Positions 18,328 through 26,938 of a stretch of 64,000 nt of DNA are shown here, piece after piece. The notes below the pieces were generated by a model. It was not told where the DNA came from and made no database searches. It saw nothing but the letters and a program-made list of their open reading frames with translations. The position numbers and the translations under genes were made by a program. Position 1 is the stretch's first letter. Every line of letters begins with the position of its first letter. Origin of the DNA: Marinomonas agarivorans (GTDB taxonomy: Bacteria > Pseudomonadota > Gammaproteobacteria > Pseudomonadales > Marinomonadaceae); contig NHNK02000006.1 in NCBI GenBank assembly GCA_002173415.2, forward strand, positions 115,442 through 179,441. Reading direction: 5' to 3'.

Positions 18328-19224
18328 TTAGCTTTCATTAAAGTCAGACTTTGCTGTTGGAATACGATTACGGATGTTTATAAAACTATCAATAATAATC
18401 AATATTAATAGTATGTTAATAATATAAACACCAAACATAACTAAACCAACTATATAAAATGCAATAAGCCAAACCTTACCATTTTTTAGTTTTGCACATA
18501 TACCGTGAATTAACGCGATACCTACCATCAGAATTATAGGGCCTACTATAAAAGCGAGAAACTGCAATTGTTCTCCTGAGGTTTCACCTAAAACTCTCAT
18601 AGCTGTAATAAATAGCACCATTACAGCAGGCAACTTCAATTGCCACATTTCTTCTCTTAAACCATTTGGATTATAAAGCCTTGACTGCAAGAGCCTACCA
18701 AAGAACAGACAAATTACAGATAAAACCATATGGGTTACAGCAGTGGAAACAACTAAATACCGAAATAAGTATTCGTCACTCATATCTGCTATATCAAATT
18801 GATTTAGCGCTCCTTGTACATTATTACCTTTAAGCTGTTCTAAAAACGAACGTACTGATTCAAGAACCGAGTACAAAGTATCAGACATCAATAACGGTAA
18901 TAAATACACTCCAACAATCGCGAATAACATTGCAACTATTAGAGTTTTCCCCCAAGAAACGGTCTCTCTTAGAATGCAAGAAAGAGCAATAACTTGTAAA
19001 AGAATAAGAAAAACTGCTATATCGCCCCATAAAAACCAAACAGCTAAAGATGGTAAACATCCAAGCGTCAGAACAGGTATACTGTTTGAGAAGCCTTTTC
19101 TAAGCACAACTAAAGCAAGCAAAATACCAGCAACAAGAAAAACAAAAGGCAAAATACTTAAGAACGCAATACTCATAATTGCGTTACTTTGCTTTTCCAT
19201 CACCCATTCAGCTAACTTACTCAT
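18328..19224 (-). CDS. DUF2232-type membrane protein between rpsR and rplI
   Basis: The 298-residue protein has about seven to eight hydrophobic segments spread over its length and ends in a short charged tail. I recognise it by position and topology as the YybS/DUF2232-type membrane protein found between rpsR and rplI in Pseudomonas and relatives; no function is established that I can cite. It lies 23 bases from both neighbours in the ribosomal operon, so its expression should follow growth rate. No catalytic motif is evident. Confidence 0.75.
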   Translation of the reverse strand: MSKLAEWVMEKQSNAIMSIAFLSILPFVFLVAGILLALVVLRKGFSNSIPVLTLGCLPSLAVWFLWGDIAVFLILLQVIALSCILRETVSWGKTLIVAMLFAIVGVYLLPLLMSDTLYSVLESVRSFLEQLKGNNVQGALNQFDIADMSDEYLFRYLVVSTAVTHMVLSVICLFFGRLLQSRLYNPNGLREEMWQLKLPAVMVLFITAMRVLGETSGEQLQFLAFIVGPIILMVGIALIHGICAKLKNGKVWLIAFYIVGLVMFGVYIINILLILIIIDSFINIRNRIPTAKSDFNES

Positions 19225-19247
19225 TATACTTAGAACTACTGTTAGCT

Positions 19248-19478
19248 TTAATTAAAATGGCTGTCAGTGTATGGCAATAGTGCAATGTAGCGAGCACGCT
19301 TGATAGCTGTCGCCAACTGTCTCTGATAACGAGCCTTAGTGCCTGTAATACGGCTAGGAACAATTTTACCAGTTTCAGTTATGTAACCTTTAAGTGTTTC
19401 TAAATCTTTGTAGTCAATTTGTTGAACACCTTCAGCAGTAAAGCGACAGAACTTACGACGACGAAAAAAACGAGCCAT
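19248..19478 (-). CDS. rpsR: 30S ribosomal protein S18
   Basis: S18 binds the platform of the 30S subunit together with S6. The 76-residue length and the segments [32 protein letters not shown] and [18 protein letters not shown] are those of bacterial S18. AGGAGA precedes the ATG. It follows rpsF by 22 bases; the S6:S18 complex is the known feedback regulator of this operon in many bacteria. Confidence 0.98.
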   Translation of the reverse strand: MARFFRRRKFCRFTAEGVQQIDYKDLETLKGYITETGKIVPSRITGTKARYQRQLATAIKRARYIALLPYTDSHFN

Positions 19479-19500
19479 AATTATCTCCTAATGTAATTAA

Positions 19501-19920
19501 TTATTCCGCAGAATTTTCTTCTGCAGTTTCAGCAACTTCTTCTACCTCAGCACTAACTTCACGCTCTTCACGTGCAGGCGCTGAGCGGCGTTCTTCACGA
19601 CCTTCTGCTGCTTTTATTGGAGAAGTATCTGTTACTGGACCTTTACAACGAATAACCAAATTACGAATAATGGCATCGTTATAACGGAAAGTGTCATTCA
19701 GTTCAGACATAACCGCTTCAGAAGCCTCTACATTCATTAGAACGTAGTGAGCTTTATGAATTTTGTTAATTGGATATGCTAGTTGACGACGTCCCCAATC
19801 TTCTAGACGATGAACTTGTCCACCATCTTCAGTGATCAGGCTTGAATAACGCTCAACCATAGCGGGTACTTGTTCGCTTTGATCTGGATGAACCAGAAAT
19901 ACGATTTCATAATGACGCAT
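19501..19920 (-). CDS. rpsF: 30S ribosomal protein S6
   Basis: S6 is a small-subunit protein that binds as a dimer with S18. The 139-residue product starts [19 protein letters not shown], has the family segment [21 protein letters not shown], and ends in a long acidic tail rich in Glu. Its length is slightly above that of E. coli S6. AAGGAG lies seven bases before the ATG and is the predicted target of the structured leader upstream. Confidence 0.98.
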   Translation of the reverse strand: MRHYEIVFLVHPDQSEQVPAMVERYSSLITEDGGQVHRLEDWGRRQLAYPINKIHKAHYVLMNVEASEAVMSELNDTFRYNDAIIRNLVIRCKGPVTDTSPIKAAEGREERRSAPAREEREVSAEVEEVAETAEENSAE

Positions 19921-19925
19921 TTAAG

Positions 19926-20010
19926 CTCCTTATGGATTCTTAGTCTCCGTTGCTTTCCCGTTATAAAGCCGTGAGACAAGGAGTATTGAATTTACGGGCC
20001 CAGAATTATA
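19926..20010 (-). promoter_or_regulatory. rpsF promoter and candidate autoregulatory leader
   Basis: A TATAAT -10 lies at 20010-20005 on minus. Downstream the leader can form nested stems: CUCCUU (19983-19978) with the Shine-Dalgarno AAGGAG (19931-19926); GUCUC (19977-19973) with GAGAC (19947-19943); and GCUUU with AAAGC, separated by an ACG/AACG internal loop and capped by AUAACGGG. Sequestering the ribosome site is the logic of ribosomal protein leaders, and an S6:S18-binding leader is known at rpsF in other bacteria. The fold here is from pairing by eye; the CCG bulge I recall for that class is not evident. Confidence 0.55.
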
Positions 20011-20034
20011 TATGAAATTTTATTGAAAACCTAG

Positions 20035-20300
20035 AGAAGGTGCGAATAAGTCTTCTAAAAGACATGGGTTAAGCTTTTCTTCTTTATTAAACTTCTTGCC
20101 AATGTGTTCATATTGGACATGAAAACTTGCCCCGAATAAAGAACATCAATCCACACGTTGACGTTAGCGGACTTATTCTCATCTTCTGACTTATTCACAC
20201 TCTCTATCTATAGTCACGTATTATTTCGTAAAAAAGACTTTTGGAGGTTATTAATCTGAAATATGATAGCAGCCAACTTTTGGTTATATCAGAAGGCTAG
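20035..20300. other. Intergenic region between rpsF and the mipA-like gene
   Basis: Between the divergent genes rpsF and the MipA-like gene there are 380 bases. The rpsF side carries the promoter and leader. In the rest I see only a possible -10 for the plus-strand gene (TATAGT at 20209-20214, with no good -35) and a GGAGG at about 20244-20248, too far from any start to serve the porin gene. No ORF, repeat or RNA gene was recognised. Confidence 0.4.
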
Positions 20301-21092
20301 ATGCCTCACATAAAACCTCTATTTCGATACGTTACTTTGGATGGATGGATGAATTTTCTTTTTCAAAACTCAAAATTTACAGTTATTTGTATTACTTTTC
20401 TACTGACTTCTGTTACTGCTCAAGCTGATTCAAGTTATTCAATGGGCATCTTAGGAATCCACTCATCCTCTATCTATAAAGGCGTCGATTCAGACTCTAA
20501 CGTCTTTCCATCCATCTCTTATGATAGCGATACTTTTTTCTTTAAAGAACTGAGTTTTGGGTATCATGTAACAGAACATTTTGATGTTGCTATTGGCCAC
20601 ATCGATTCTCATTTTGACCCAGATGATTCAGATAATAGTGATATAAAAATGCTTGATGAACGTGAAGGAGGGTTTGTCGCAAAAGCCGCAGTGAAGTTCG
20701 GCATTTTTAGTGCAGAAATAAAACAAGACATTTCTGGTGAACACACAGGCTTTTCTGCAAATGCTAAAATTGGTGTTCCTCTTTTATTTACTGATACATT
20801 TTTTTTAGCTGGTTCAATTGGGTATACCTATTTAAGCAAAAAAATGAGTGAGCATCTTTATGATGTTTCTGCCGCAGAGTCCGCTCGTGTCTCAGGTAAC
20901 ATTTCTACTCACGATTCAACTAGCACTAGTACTAGAGATTTTGGCTTACGTTTGATTATGCCACTTAGTAAGCAAGCAACTATTATTACTATTTTGAGCC
21001 ATAAAGAATATGACGATGAAGCTATCTCGAGTCCATTAGTAGAAGACGACAGTTCAAATTCTATTATTTTTATCGCTTCTTATAAGTTTTAA
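20301..21092 (+). CDS. MipA/OmpV family outer membrane protein
   Basis: This is a predicted outer membrane beta-barrel of the MipA/OmpV family, whose members act as porins or scaffolds for murein-synthesis complexes. A signal peptide runs to TAQA before Asp-Ser-Ser, followed by amphipathic strands (MGILGIHSSSIYKGVD, FPSISYDSDTFFF, GYHVTEHFDVAIG) and a C terminus ending YKF, typical of barrels. The start is uncertain: 20301 has an AGAAGG ribosome site but gives a 16-residue extension before the signal peptide; the ATG at 20349 gives a normal signal. The stop TAA overlaps the TAA of the convergent EamA gene within four bases. Confidence 0.75.
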   Translation: MPHIKPLFRYVTLDGWMNFLFQNSKFTVICITFLLTSVTAQADSSYSMGILGIHSSSIYKGVDSDSNVFPSISYDSDTFFFKELSFGYHVTEHFDVAIGHIDSHFDPDDSDNSDIKMLDEREGGFVAKAAVKFGIFSAEIKQDISGEHTGFSANAKIGVPLLFTDTFFLAGSIGYTYLSKKMSEHLYDVSAAESARVSGNISTHDSTSTSTRDFGLRLIMPLSKQATIITILSHKEYDDEAISSPLVEDDSSNSIIFIASYKF

Positions 21093-21958
21093 CCTGCCTT
21101 TCGATAACTCTGACTGACCCAAGCAATCAAAACAATACTGAGCAAAATAAGTACCATACCTAGATAGCCCCATAAATCAGGGGCTTCTTGCCATAGAAGC
21201 CAGCCCCAAACACCGCTAAACACAATCCCTATATAGCTGACGGGGGAAACAATACTGGCTGGAGCATAGCTGTATGCCATGGTGTACAAATGCATACCAA
21301 TATATAAACTACAACCGACGCCAATGATAGGTAGCACTAAGTTCCAAGACAACATCAGTGATGATTTACCATCTAACACATGTAGAACAAACGACATAAA
21401 AGCAGAAACAAGAAAATACATAAACATCGTTTCTTGGGACCGAACTGCTTTTGATAGTAATCGAGTTGTCACCATGGAAAAAGCAAGCCCAATAGCAGAT
21501 AAAAAACCGACCAAATGCCAAACATTCACGCTTTCAGAAGCTGGTTTAATAATAAAAGCTACACCTATAAAGCCGATTAGTAATGGCAACCAACGGGAAG
21601 AAGGAATAACAAGGCGGTGAATCAACAGCACGACAAAAGGGACACACAAAGGCGCACTGGCTCTCAATAGAGAAGCATCGAGCAATGGAATATGATTAAG
21701 AGCCAAATAATAGCAGTAAAAACCTAGAAAGCCGGAAAGACTGCGTAGAATATGGACTCTAACGATTGTTACTGGAGGAATTCGCCAATAGCCTATTTGC
21801 TGCGGAAACAGAATAATTAGACAAATACAACTTTGCCAGAATAAAAGTGTTGCGATAGAAATGTCGGTTTGCAATAACTTAACAAGAGCACCTGTAATTG
21901 CCATAACAAATGCATAAGCGATTGTCGCCATGACGCCCTTAATAATCGAATCTGTCAT
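21089..21958 (-). CDS. EamA (DMT) family permease
   Basis: The 289-residue protein has about ten hydrophobic segments arranged as two EamA repeats (about residues 5-135 and 150-280), the drug/metabolite transporter fold. Substrate cannot be told from the sequence; family members export amino acids, nucleosides or other metabolites. It is convergent with the mipA-like gene and lies 37 bases from the end of thiQ, so it could be transcribed by read-through from the thiamine operon, but a functional link is not shown. Confidence 0.85.
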   Translation of the reverse strand: MTDSIIKGVMATIAYAFVMAITGALVKLLQTDISIATLLFWQSCICLIILFPQQIGYWRIPPVTIVRVHILRSLSGFLGFYCYYLALNHIPLLDASLLRASAPLCVPFVVLLIHRLVIPSSRWLPLLIGFIGVAFIIKPASESVNVWHLVGFLSAIGLAFSMVTTRLLSKAVRSQETMFMYFLVSAFMSFVLHVLDGKSSLMLSWNLVLPIIGVGCSLYIGMHLYTMAYSYAPASIVSPVSYIGIVFSGVWGWLLWQEAPDLWGYLGMVLILLSIVLIAWVSQSYRKAG

Positions 21959-21995
21959 ACTTTCTCAGCAAACCTTATTTATTTTGTTTAATCAT

Positions 21996-22730
21996 CTATT
22001 TTAAATAAGTATGCAACGCAACTGGAATATTTTCCGCCGATAACAGTTCAACGGAATCCTGTAGAACAACACTCCCGCCTTCAATAAGCAGAAACTGACC
22101 TCCTATTGTTTTAACTTCATCCGGAAAATGTGACACAAGCAGTGTTGTCAAAGACAATTGCTGCGTCAATTCTTTTACGAGTAGCATCATATCCATGCGC
22201 AATTTGGGATCAAGGGCACTAAAGGGCTCATCCAAAAGTAATATGGATTTTTTCGAACTTGAGTCGCCTACTGCAGCGCGAGAAATTGCTCTGGCGATGG
22301 CCACACGCTGAGCTTGCCCACCAGATAATTCATCAGGTTTGCTGTTGGCATATGCAGTTAGTTTTGTACGTTCCAGCGCCCAATTAACTGTCTGCATTTG
22401 CGCATCAGTTAAACGTAAACTATTTGACAAACCAATCGCAATATTCTGCCAAACTGTCAACTGAGGGAATAAGTTATCCTGCTGAAAAAGATTGGTTACT
22501 GGCCGTTCATCTGGCGCTAACTTGATTAACTCTCGCCCATAATATTGAATACTACCTCGCCCTTGTACAAAGCCGCCCAAGAGCGTTAACAAGGTACTTT
22601 TACCTTCCCCACTTTTCCCCAATATACTAGTTAGCCCTTCCCCAATATGAGCTTTATAATGACTACGAAATACATTGGTATGCACACCACCTTTTTGTTG
22701 CCAACTGTAGTGAAGGTCAATATCTAGCAT
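21996..22730 (-). CDS. thiQ: Thiamine ABC transporter ATPase ThiQ
   Basis: ThiQ powers the periplasmic-binding-protein-dependent uptake of thiamine and its phosphates. The 244-residue ATPase has Walker A GKSGEGKST near residue 38, the Q-loop LFQQDNLFPQL, the signature LSGGQAQRVAIARAI and Walker B ILLLDEPFSALDP. A GGAGG ribosome site lies five bases before the ATG, and the start overlaps the end of thiP by 14 bases. Confidence 0.93.
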   Translation of the reverse strand: MLDIDLHYSWQQKGGVHTNVFRSHYKAHIGEGLTSILGKSGEGKSTLLTLLGGFVQGRGSIQYYGRELIKLAPDERPVTNLFQQDNLFPQLTVWQNIAIGLSNSLRLTDAQMQTVNWALERTKLTAYANSKPDELSGGQAQRVAIARAISRAAVGDSSSKKSILLLDEPFSALDPKLRMDMMLLVKELTQQLSLTTLLVSHFPDEVKTIGGQFLLIEGGSVVLQDSVELLSAENIPVALHTYLK

Positions 22731-24333
22731 TTTTTCCTCCGATAAAGTGGGTGCAAAAATAAAATAAAATTAAGCAGATACCTATTAGCAGAACAGCAAT
22801 ACAAGCCCCCTGCTCTAAACGATAACTTCCTATTAGTTGAAATAAATACAATGGCAGCGACAACAACTCTTGCGATCCAAACAATGCAATGACCCCCATA
22901 TCGCCTAAACTCAAAATCACAGCATAGGCAGAAGCTTGGCCAACAGATGCACGAATTAAAGGCCATTCAAGTTTAAATTTTTTCCAGCCTCGAATTTTTA
23001 AAGCCGTATACAAAAAGTGATAGCGTCTTTCCTGCTGGTATAACGTTGGCAACAACACACGTAAAACAAAGGGCAAGGTCATGACCGCATTGACCCACAC
23101 AATGACGTAATAACCAAACTCAAAACTCAATCCCAATGGATACAAAAGCAGAAATAGTCCTGTTGCCATCACCAAACTTGGGATCATGAGAATAATATTA
23201 CCGCTGTGTTCAAGTGTATTTGCTAACCAATACCAAGATCGTTGAGAGACAATTGATTTCCCTATAAAGAAACGGGCTACGGTGGCAAATGAGAATGCAA
23301 TAATCAAACAAAGCAACATAGAAGGAAGTGCAATTTTTATAGAAATCCATACGGCCAACCAAGTTGGCTTTGCCAATAGCGTTTCAATAAATAACATTGA
23401 AAAAGCAGGTGTAAAAATTGCAACAAACGGAGGCAACAAAAATAGCAATGCCAAGGTTAAAATACTCATGTCTATTATTTTAGAGACGGAGCTATCCTTA
23501 GTATGATCAATTTGATTAGTGGTAAGGCTCAGATCTTGCCAAACCATTGGTGTAAAACGGTAAACAAAAAAAGCAACCAAAGAACACACGGCCACTTGTA
23601 GTATTGATAGCAGACTGGCCTTTGGAATATCAAACTCGTAACGTAAAGCTTGGTAAATAGCCACTTCTAATGTGCTTGATTTTGGCCCTCCTCCTAAACT
23701 TAGTACGACAGCAAAACTTGAAAAACACAGCATAAAAATGAGCATAAATATACTCGGCAAGCTTTTCTTCATATAAGGCCACTCAATCCAGCGAAACACA
23801 TGCCAACGAGAAAAACCGAGTTGATAGGATAAGCGCAACTGACTAGCAGGAATTAATGTACAACTTTGCATTAATATCCGCACAGCTAATGGCATATTAA
23901 AAAAAACATGCGCCAATAAAATGCCAAATAAACCATATAAAGGAATATCAACCTCAACTCCTATCCCTTGTAAAAATGTACTCAACAAGCCGTAGCGACC
24001 ATAGATTACAACAATACCTAAAATAGCAACTAGGGTCGGCACCACTAAAGAAAGAGAAAAGAGTTGCAACAGTAAATCACGGCCAATAAATTGGCGATGC
24101 AATAAAACAGATGTGAGAGGGATAGCAAAGCCAATACTGATTACCGTACTAAGGAACGCTTGCCATAAAGAAAAAGACAATAAGCGCCATATGTAAGGAG
24201 CGGATAAAACAGTTAGCCAGCTCCCTTCGTCTGTTTGAACTAAAAACAATGCTCCCAAGCTGGCTATACCAACAGCAATGAATACAGCAATTACTATAGC
24301 AGCGGGAACGACACGCCAAGAAAGAATCGACAT
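22717..24333 (-). CDS. thiP: Thiamine ABC transporter permease ThiP
   Basis: ThiP is the fused permease of the thiamine importer. It has about twelve membrane segments in two homologous halves, each with a binding-protein-dependent permease (EAA-type) loop such as YQLGFSRWHVFRWIEWP (about residues 180-196) and ALKIRGWKKFKLEWP near residue 455. Its 538-residue length fits the ThiP family. I chose the ATG at 24333 over a GTG twelve bases upstream, though no strong ribosome site distinguishes them. It is the middle gene of thiB-P-Q. Confidence 0.92.
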   Translation of the reverse strand: MSILSWRVVPAAIVIAVFIAVGIASLGALFLVQTDEGSWLTVLSAPYIWRLLSFSLWQAFLSTVISIGFAIPLTSVLLHRQFIGRDLLLQLFSLSLVVPTLVAILGIVVIYGRYGLLSTFLQGIGVEVDIPLYGLFGILLAHVFFNMPLAVRILMQSCTLIPASQLRLSYQLGFSRWHVFRWIEWPYMKKSLPSIFMLIFMLCFSSFAVVLSLGGGPKSSTLEVAIYQALRYEFDIPKASLLSILQVAVCSLVAFFVYRFTPMVWQDLSLTTNQIDHTKDSSVSKIIDMSILTLALLFLLPPFVAIFTPAFSMLFIETLLAKPTWLAVWISIKIALPSMLLCLIIAFSFATVARFFIGKSIVSQRSWYWLANTLEHSGNIILMIPSLVMATGLFLLLYPLGLSFEFGYYVIVWVNAVMTLPFVLRVLLPTLYQQERRYHFLYTALKIRGWKKFKLEWPLIRASVGQASAYAVILSLGDMGVIALFGSQELLSLPLYLFQLIGSYRLEQGACIAVLLIGICLILFYFCTHFIGGKNARY

Positions 24334-24356
24334 GTTATGAAACACTTTTTAAATGA

Positions 24357-25382
24357 CTATTGAGTAACCGCATTTAACCACTCATCAACCCAACCTTTAC
24401 GTTTCTTTGAGATCAATTCCGTAGGCAAAGACAATACTTTTTGCGGTTGCTCTAATGTAGAAAACGCCTCAGGTAACGCATTTTCAGTTTCGATAACCGG
24501 AAACATCCAGTTGCCTGTTGCAATTTCTTTCTGAAAACCTTCGCTTAAAATAAACTGCATAAATTGAGCTGCTAATTCGGGATTAGCCGCATTTTTGAGT
24601 TGTGCAGCAACCTCTATTTGAGGGTAATAGCCCTCTGACGCAGGCACTGCTTTATATTGGTTTTTCCCTTCCACCACCATATGATATGCAGGTGACGTTG
24701 TATAACTTAAAACGACATCCGCCTCGCCTTTTAGAAATAGACTATAACCATCATACCAACCCTTGGTAACCGTTACTGTGTGTTGAGACAGTGTTTCCCA
24801 TGCTTTATCTGCCGCATCACCGTATACCGACTTCATCCATAGCAATAAACCTAAGCCCGGTGTACTAGTGCGAGGATCTTGATAGATAACTTTTAGCTCT
24901 GTATTTTCGACAATTTCTTGTAATGACGTGGGAACATCTTTCAATCGATCTGCATCATAAATGAAGGCAAAGTAGCCTTGGTCAAAGGGAACAAAATAGT
25001 CATCCTGCCATGGTGAAGGCGTTGTAACATCGCTAGTATCAACATTATGTTTAGCCAATAGCCCACTTTTTTTGGCTGCATGCATTAAATTAATATCTAA
25101 ACCAAGTACGATATCTGCTTTCGATGATCGCCCTTCTAACTGCACTCGTGTAAAAATGCCACCAGCAGAATCCAAAGAAATGTAATTAAGCTGACAATTA
25201 CACTCAGCTTCAAAGTTTGTTTTAATTTTGGGGCCAGGACCCCACTCTGAGGCGAAAGAATCATAGGTATATACTGTCAACTCTGGCGTTGAAGCAAATA
25301 CACCCAAAGAAATAATGTTGGATAGGCAAAAAAATAAAACGCGCTTAATATTTTGAATAATCAGGGAAACATTGCATTGCAT
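24357..25382 (-). CDS. thiB: Thiamine-binding periplasmic protein ThiB
   Basis: ThiB captures thiamine, thiamine monophosphate or thiamine pyrophosphate in the periplasm for ThiPQ. The 341-residue product has an N-terminal signal peptide (about residues 1-31, ending VFAS) and the family segments LTVYTYDSFASEWGPG, FVPFDQGYFAFIYD and GWYDGYSLFLKGEAD. An AGGAG ribosome site lies nine bases before the ATG. The TPP riboswitch some 100 bases upstream explains its regulation. Confidence 0.95.
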   Translation of the reverse strand: MQCNVSLIIQNIKRVLFFCLSNIISLGVFASTPELTVYTYDSFASEWGPGPKIKTNFEAECNCQLNYISLDSAGGIFTRVQLEGRSSKADIVLGLDINLMHAAKKSGLLAKHNVDTSDVTTPSPWQDDYFVPFDQGYFAFIYDADRLKDVPTSLQEIVENTELKVIYQDPRTSTPGLGLLLWMKSVYGDAADKAWETLSQHTVTVTKGWYDGYSLFLKGEADVVLSYTTSPAYHMVVEGKNQYKAVPASEGYYPQIEVAAQLKNAANPELAAQFMQFILSEGFQKEIATGNWMFPVIETENALPEAFSTLEQPQKVLSLPTELISKKRKGWVDEWLNAVTQ

Positions 25383-25449
25383 GTTGTGTCGCTCCTAAAA
25401 AATACTATGAAGAATTTTAATGAGCGGCGAAAGAAAAGATTGATATCTG

Positions 25450-25477
25450 TATTTATGCTGTTTAGGGAGCATAAATA
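25450..25477 (-). promoter_or_regulatory. Hairpin between TPP aptamer and thiB: candidate expression platform
   Basis: A perfect ten-base-pair stem (TATTTATGCT with AGCATAAATA) with loop CCCTAAAC lies just after the aptamer. There is no proper U-tract, so it is a poor terminator. Part of it, GCTCCCTAA (25470-25462), is nearly complementary to the thiB ribosome site TTAGGAGC (25398-25391), so the two could pair in an alternative fold. That role is inference. Confidence 0.45.
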
Positions 25478-25487
25478 TATATGACAT

Positions 25488-25587
25488 CTCAATCCCTACG
25501 CCAGCATAATCTGGATCAGGTTCATTGGGTTAGTTTTCACTTCTCAGCCTTAAACCAATAAAATTACTGATTTGAAAGCACCCCATG
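25488..25587 (-). promoter_or_regulatory. TPP riboswitch (THI element) upstream of thiBPQ
   Basis: The minus strand carries the conserved thi-box: GGGGTGC at the 5' end, GGCTGAGAAG in the middle, then ACCC, TGAACCTGATC and GCTGGCGTAGGGA, closing at about 25488. Spacing and order match TPP aptamers. It should switch off thiBPQ when thiamine pyrophosphate is abundant. Confidence 0.95.
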
Positions 25588-25685
25588 AGATATAAGCTCA
25601 CATGAAATTTTAACGAGTATTAGAGTAAAATAATAGCGTTCAAGGCAGAAAACTCGACAACACTTAACAAAGGAGACAGTAAGTA

Positions 25686-26930
25686 CTATTGATACGAATT
25701 TTCTACATCTACTTGATCCAGCAGACGCTCGACAGCGCCTTGATTTTGCTTAACAAATTCTTGAGCTGCACGACCCGTTTCTCGCAATGCGCCAGTATCG
25801 TTAATGTAAGCAATAAGTAGTTTACTAACAACTTCAACATGTTTGCAGCGAATTCCACCTCCTGCTTGAATAATCCCTTCGGTAATATCAGCAAAATTAA
25901 ATGTGTACTCACCAACTAAAATAGGTTTTGCCAGTAACGCAGGCTCTATTGGATTATGTCCACCACGCTTTATCAAACTACCAGCCATAAAGACAATATC
26001 GCTTGCTTGGAAGTAGTACATCATCTCTCCCATGCTGTCTCCAATTAGCACATCAAGAGTATGCCAGTCTTCTATTGGCGTATCTGAGCGACGACCTACT
26101 TTTTGAAATCGTTGACAAGCTAGTTTATACACAAAGTCAAAACGCTCTGGGTGACGCGGCACCAAAACCATTAATGTATTAGGGTATTCTGTTTGCAATG
26201 CTCTGTGCTGCATCAGTAAGAGTTCCTCTTCTTTTGCATGTGTACTGGCAGCAACCCAAACCAAAAGCTTATCTGCAAGATAATTGCGCCAATTTGATCG
26301 CAATACCTTTTCATCAACCACCACATCAAATTTAATATTGCCTGTCACAACAACAGACTGAGCCCCCAATTTTTGAAAGCGTTCCGCGTCAGCATGACTA
26401 TGAGCACAAAATTGATCTGGAATCGACATAATTTTTTGTGAGAAACGTGGGTACTTCGCGTATTTTTCGAAAGATCGAGCACTCATACGCGCATTAAGAA
26501 TGTAAATGTCAATCTGCTTTTGTTTCGCCTGAACAAGCAAATTTGGCCATAACTCTGTTTCGACAATTAATAGTTTCTTGGCAGTCAGTTGTTTTAAAAA
26601 ACGTCGAACAGAGCCTTGCCAATCAATTGGCAGGTACCGATGGGAGACACGCTTACCAAATACTTTTTTCACTTGAGCCGCGCCTGTCGGTGTCATGGTT
26701 GTAATTAACACTCTCTGCTGTGGATGTTTTGCTTGCCATGCATCAAGAAAACCACGAACAGCCATCACTTCACCCACTGAAGCGCAATGTAGCCAAATAT
26801 CGACTTCTAGTGATGTTTTATGAATCCCGAACGCTTGTTTAAGGCGGTAATTGTTATGCTGGCAGAATTTAAGCAAACGCAACCAAATAATGGGCGTTAA
26901 AACCATTAACAGTAGTTGATACATCTTCAT
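25686..26930 (-). CDS. waaA: 3-deoxy-D-manno-octulosonic acid transferase WaaA (KdtA)
   Basis: WaaA adds Kdo to lipid IVA at the inner membrane. The roughly 414-residue family 30 glycosyltransferase has an N-terminal membrane anchor, the segment LHCASVGEVMAVRGF containing the presumed catalytic Glu, LLIVETELWPNLL, and the C-terminal donor-site segment GGHNPIEPALLAKPILVG. I chose the ATG at 26930, preceded by AGGTG, over a GTG at 26936. It starts eight bases after msbA, in the transcript hldE-msbA-waaA. Confidence 0.95.
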   Translation of the reverse strand: MKMYQLLLMVLTPIIWLRLLKFCQHNNYRLKQAFGIHKTSLEVDIWLHCASVGEVMAVRGFLDAWQAKHPQQRVLITTMTPTGAAQVKKVFGKRVSHRYLPIDWQGSVRRFLKQLTAKKLLIVETELWPNLLVQAKQKQIDIYILNARMSARSFEKYAKYPRFSQKIMSIPDQFCAHSHADAERFQKLGAQSVVVTGNIKFDVVVDEKVLRSNWRNYLADKLLVWVAASTHAKEEELLLMQHRALQTEYPNTLMVLVPRHPERFDFVYKLACQRFQKVGRRSDTPIEDWHTLDVLIGDSMGEMMYYFQASDIVFMAGSLIKRGGHNPIEPALLAKPILVGEYTFNFADITEGIIQAGGGIRCKHVEVVSKLLIAYINDTGALRETGRAAQEFVKQNQGAVERLLDQVDVENSYQ

Positions 26931-26938
26931 TATCACAC

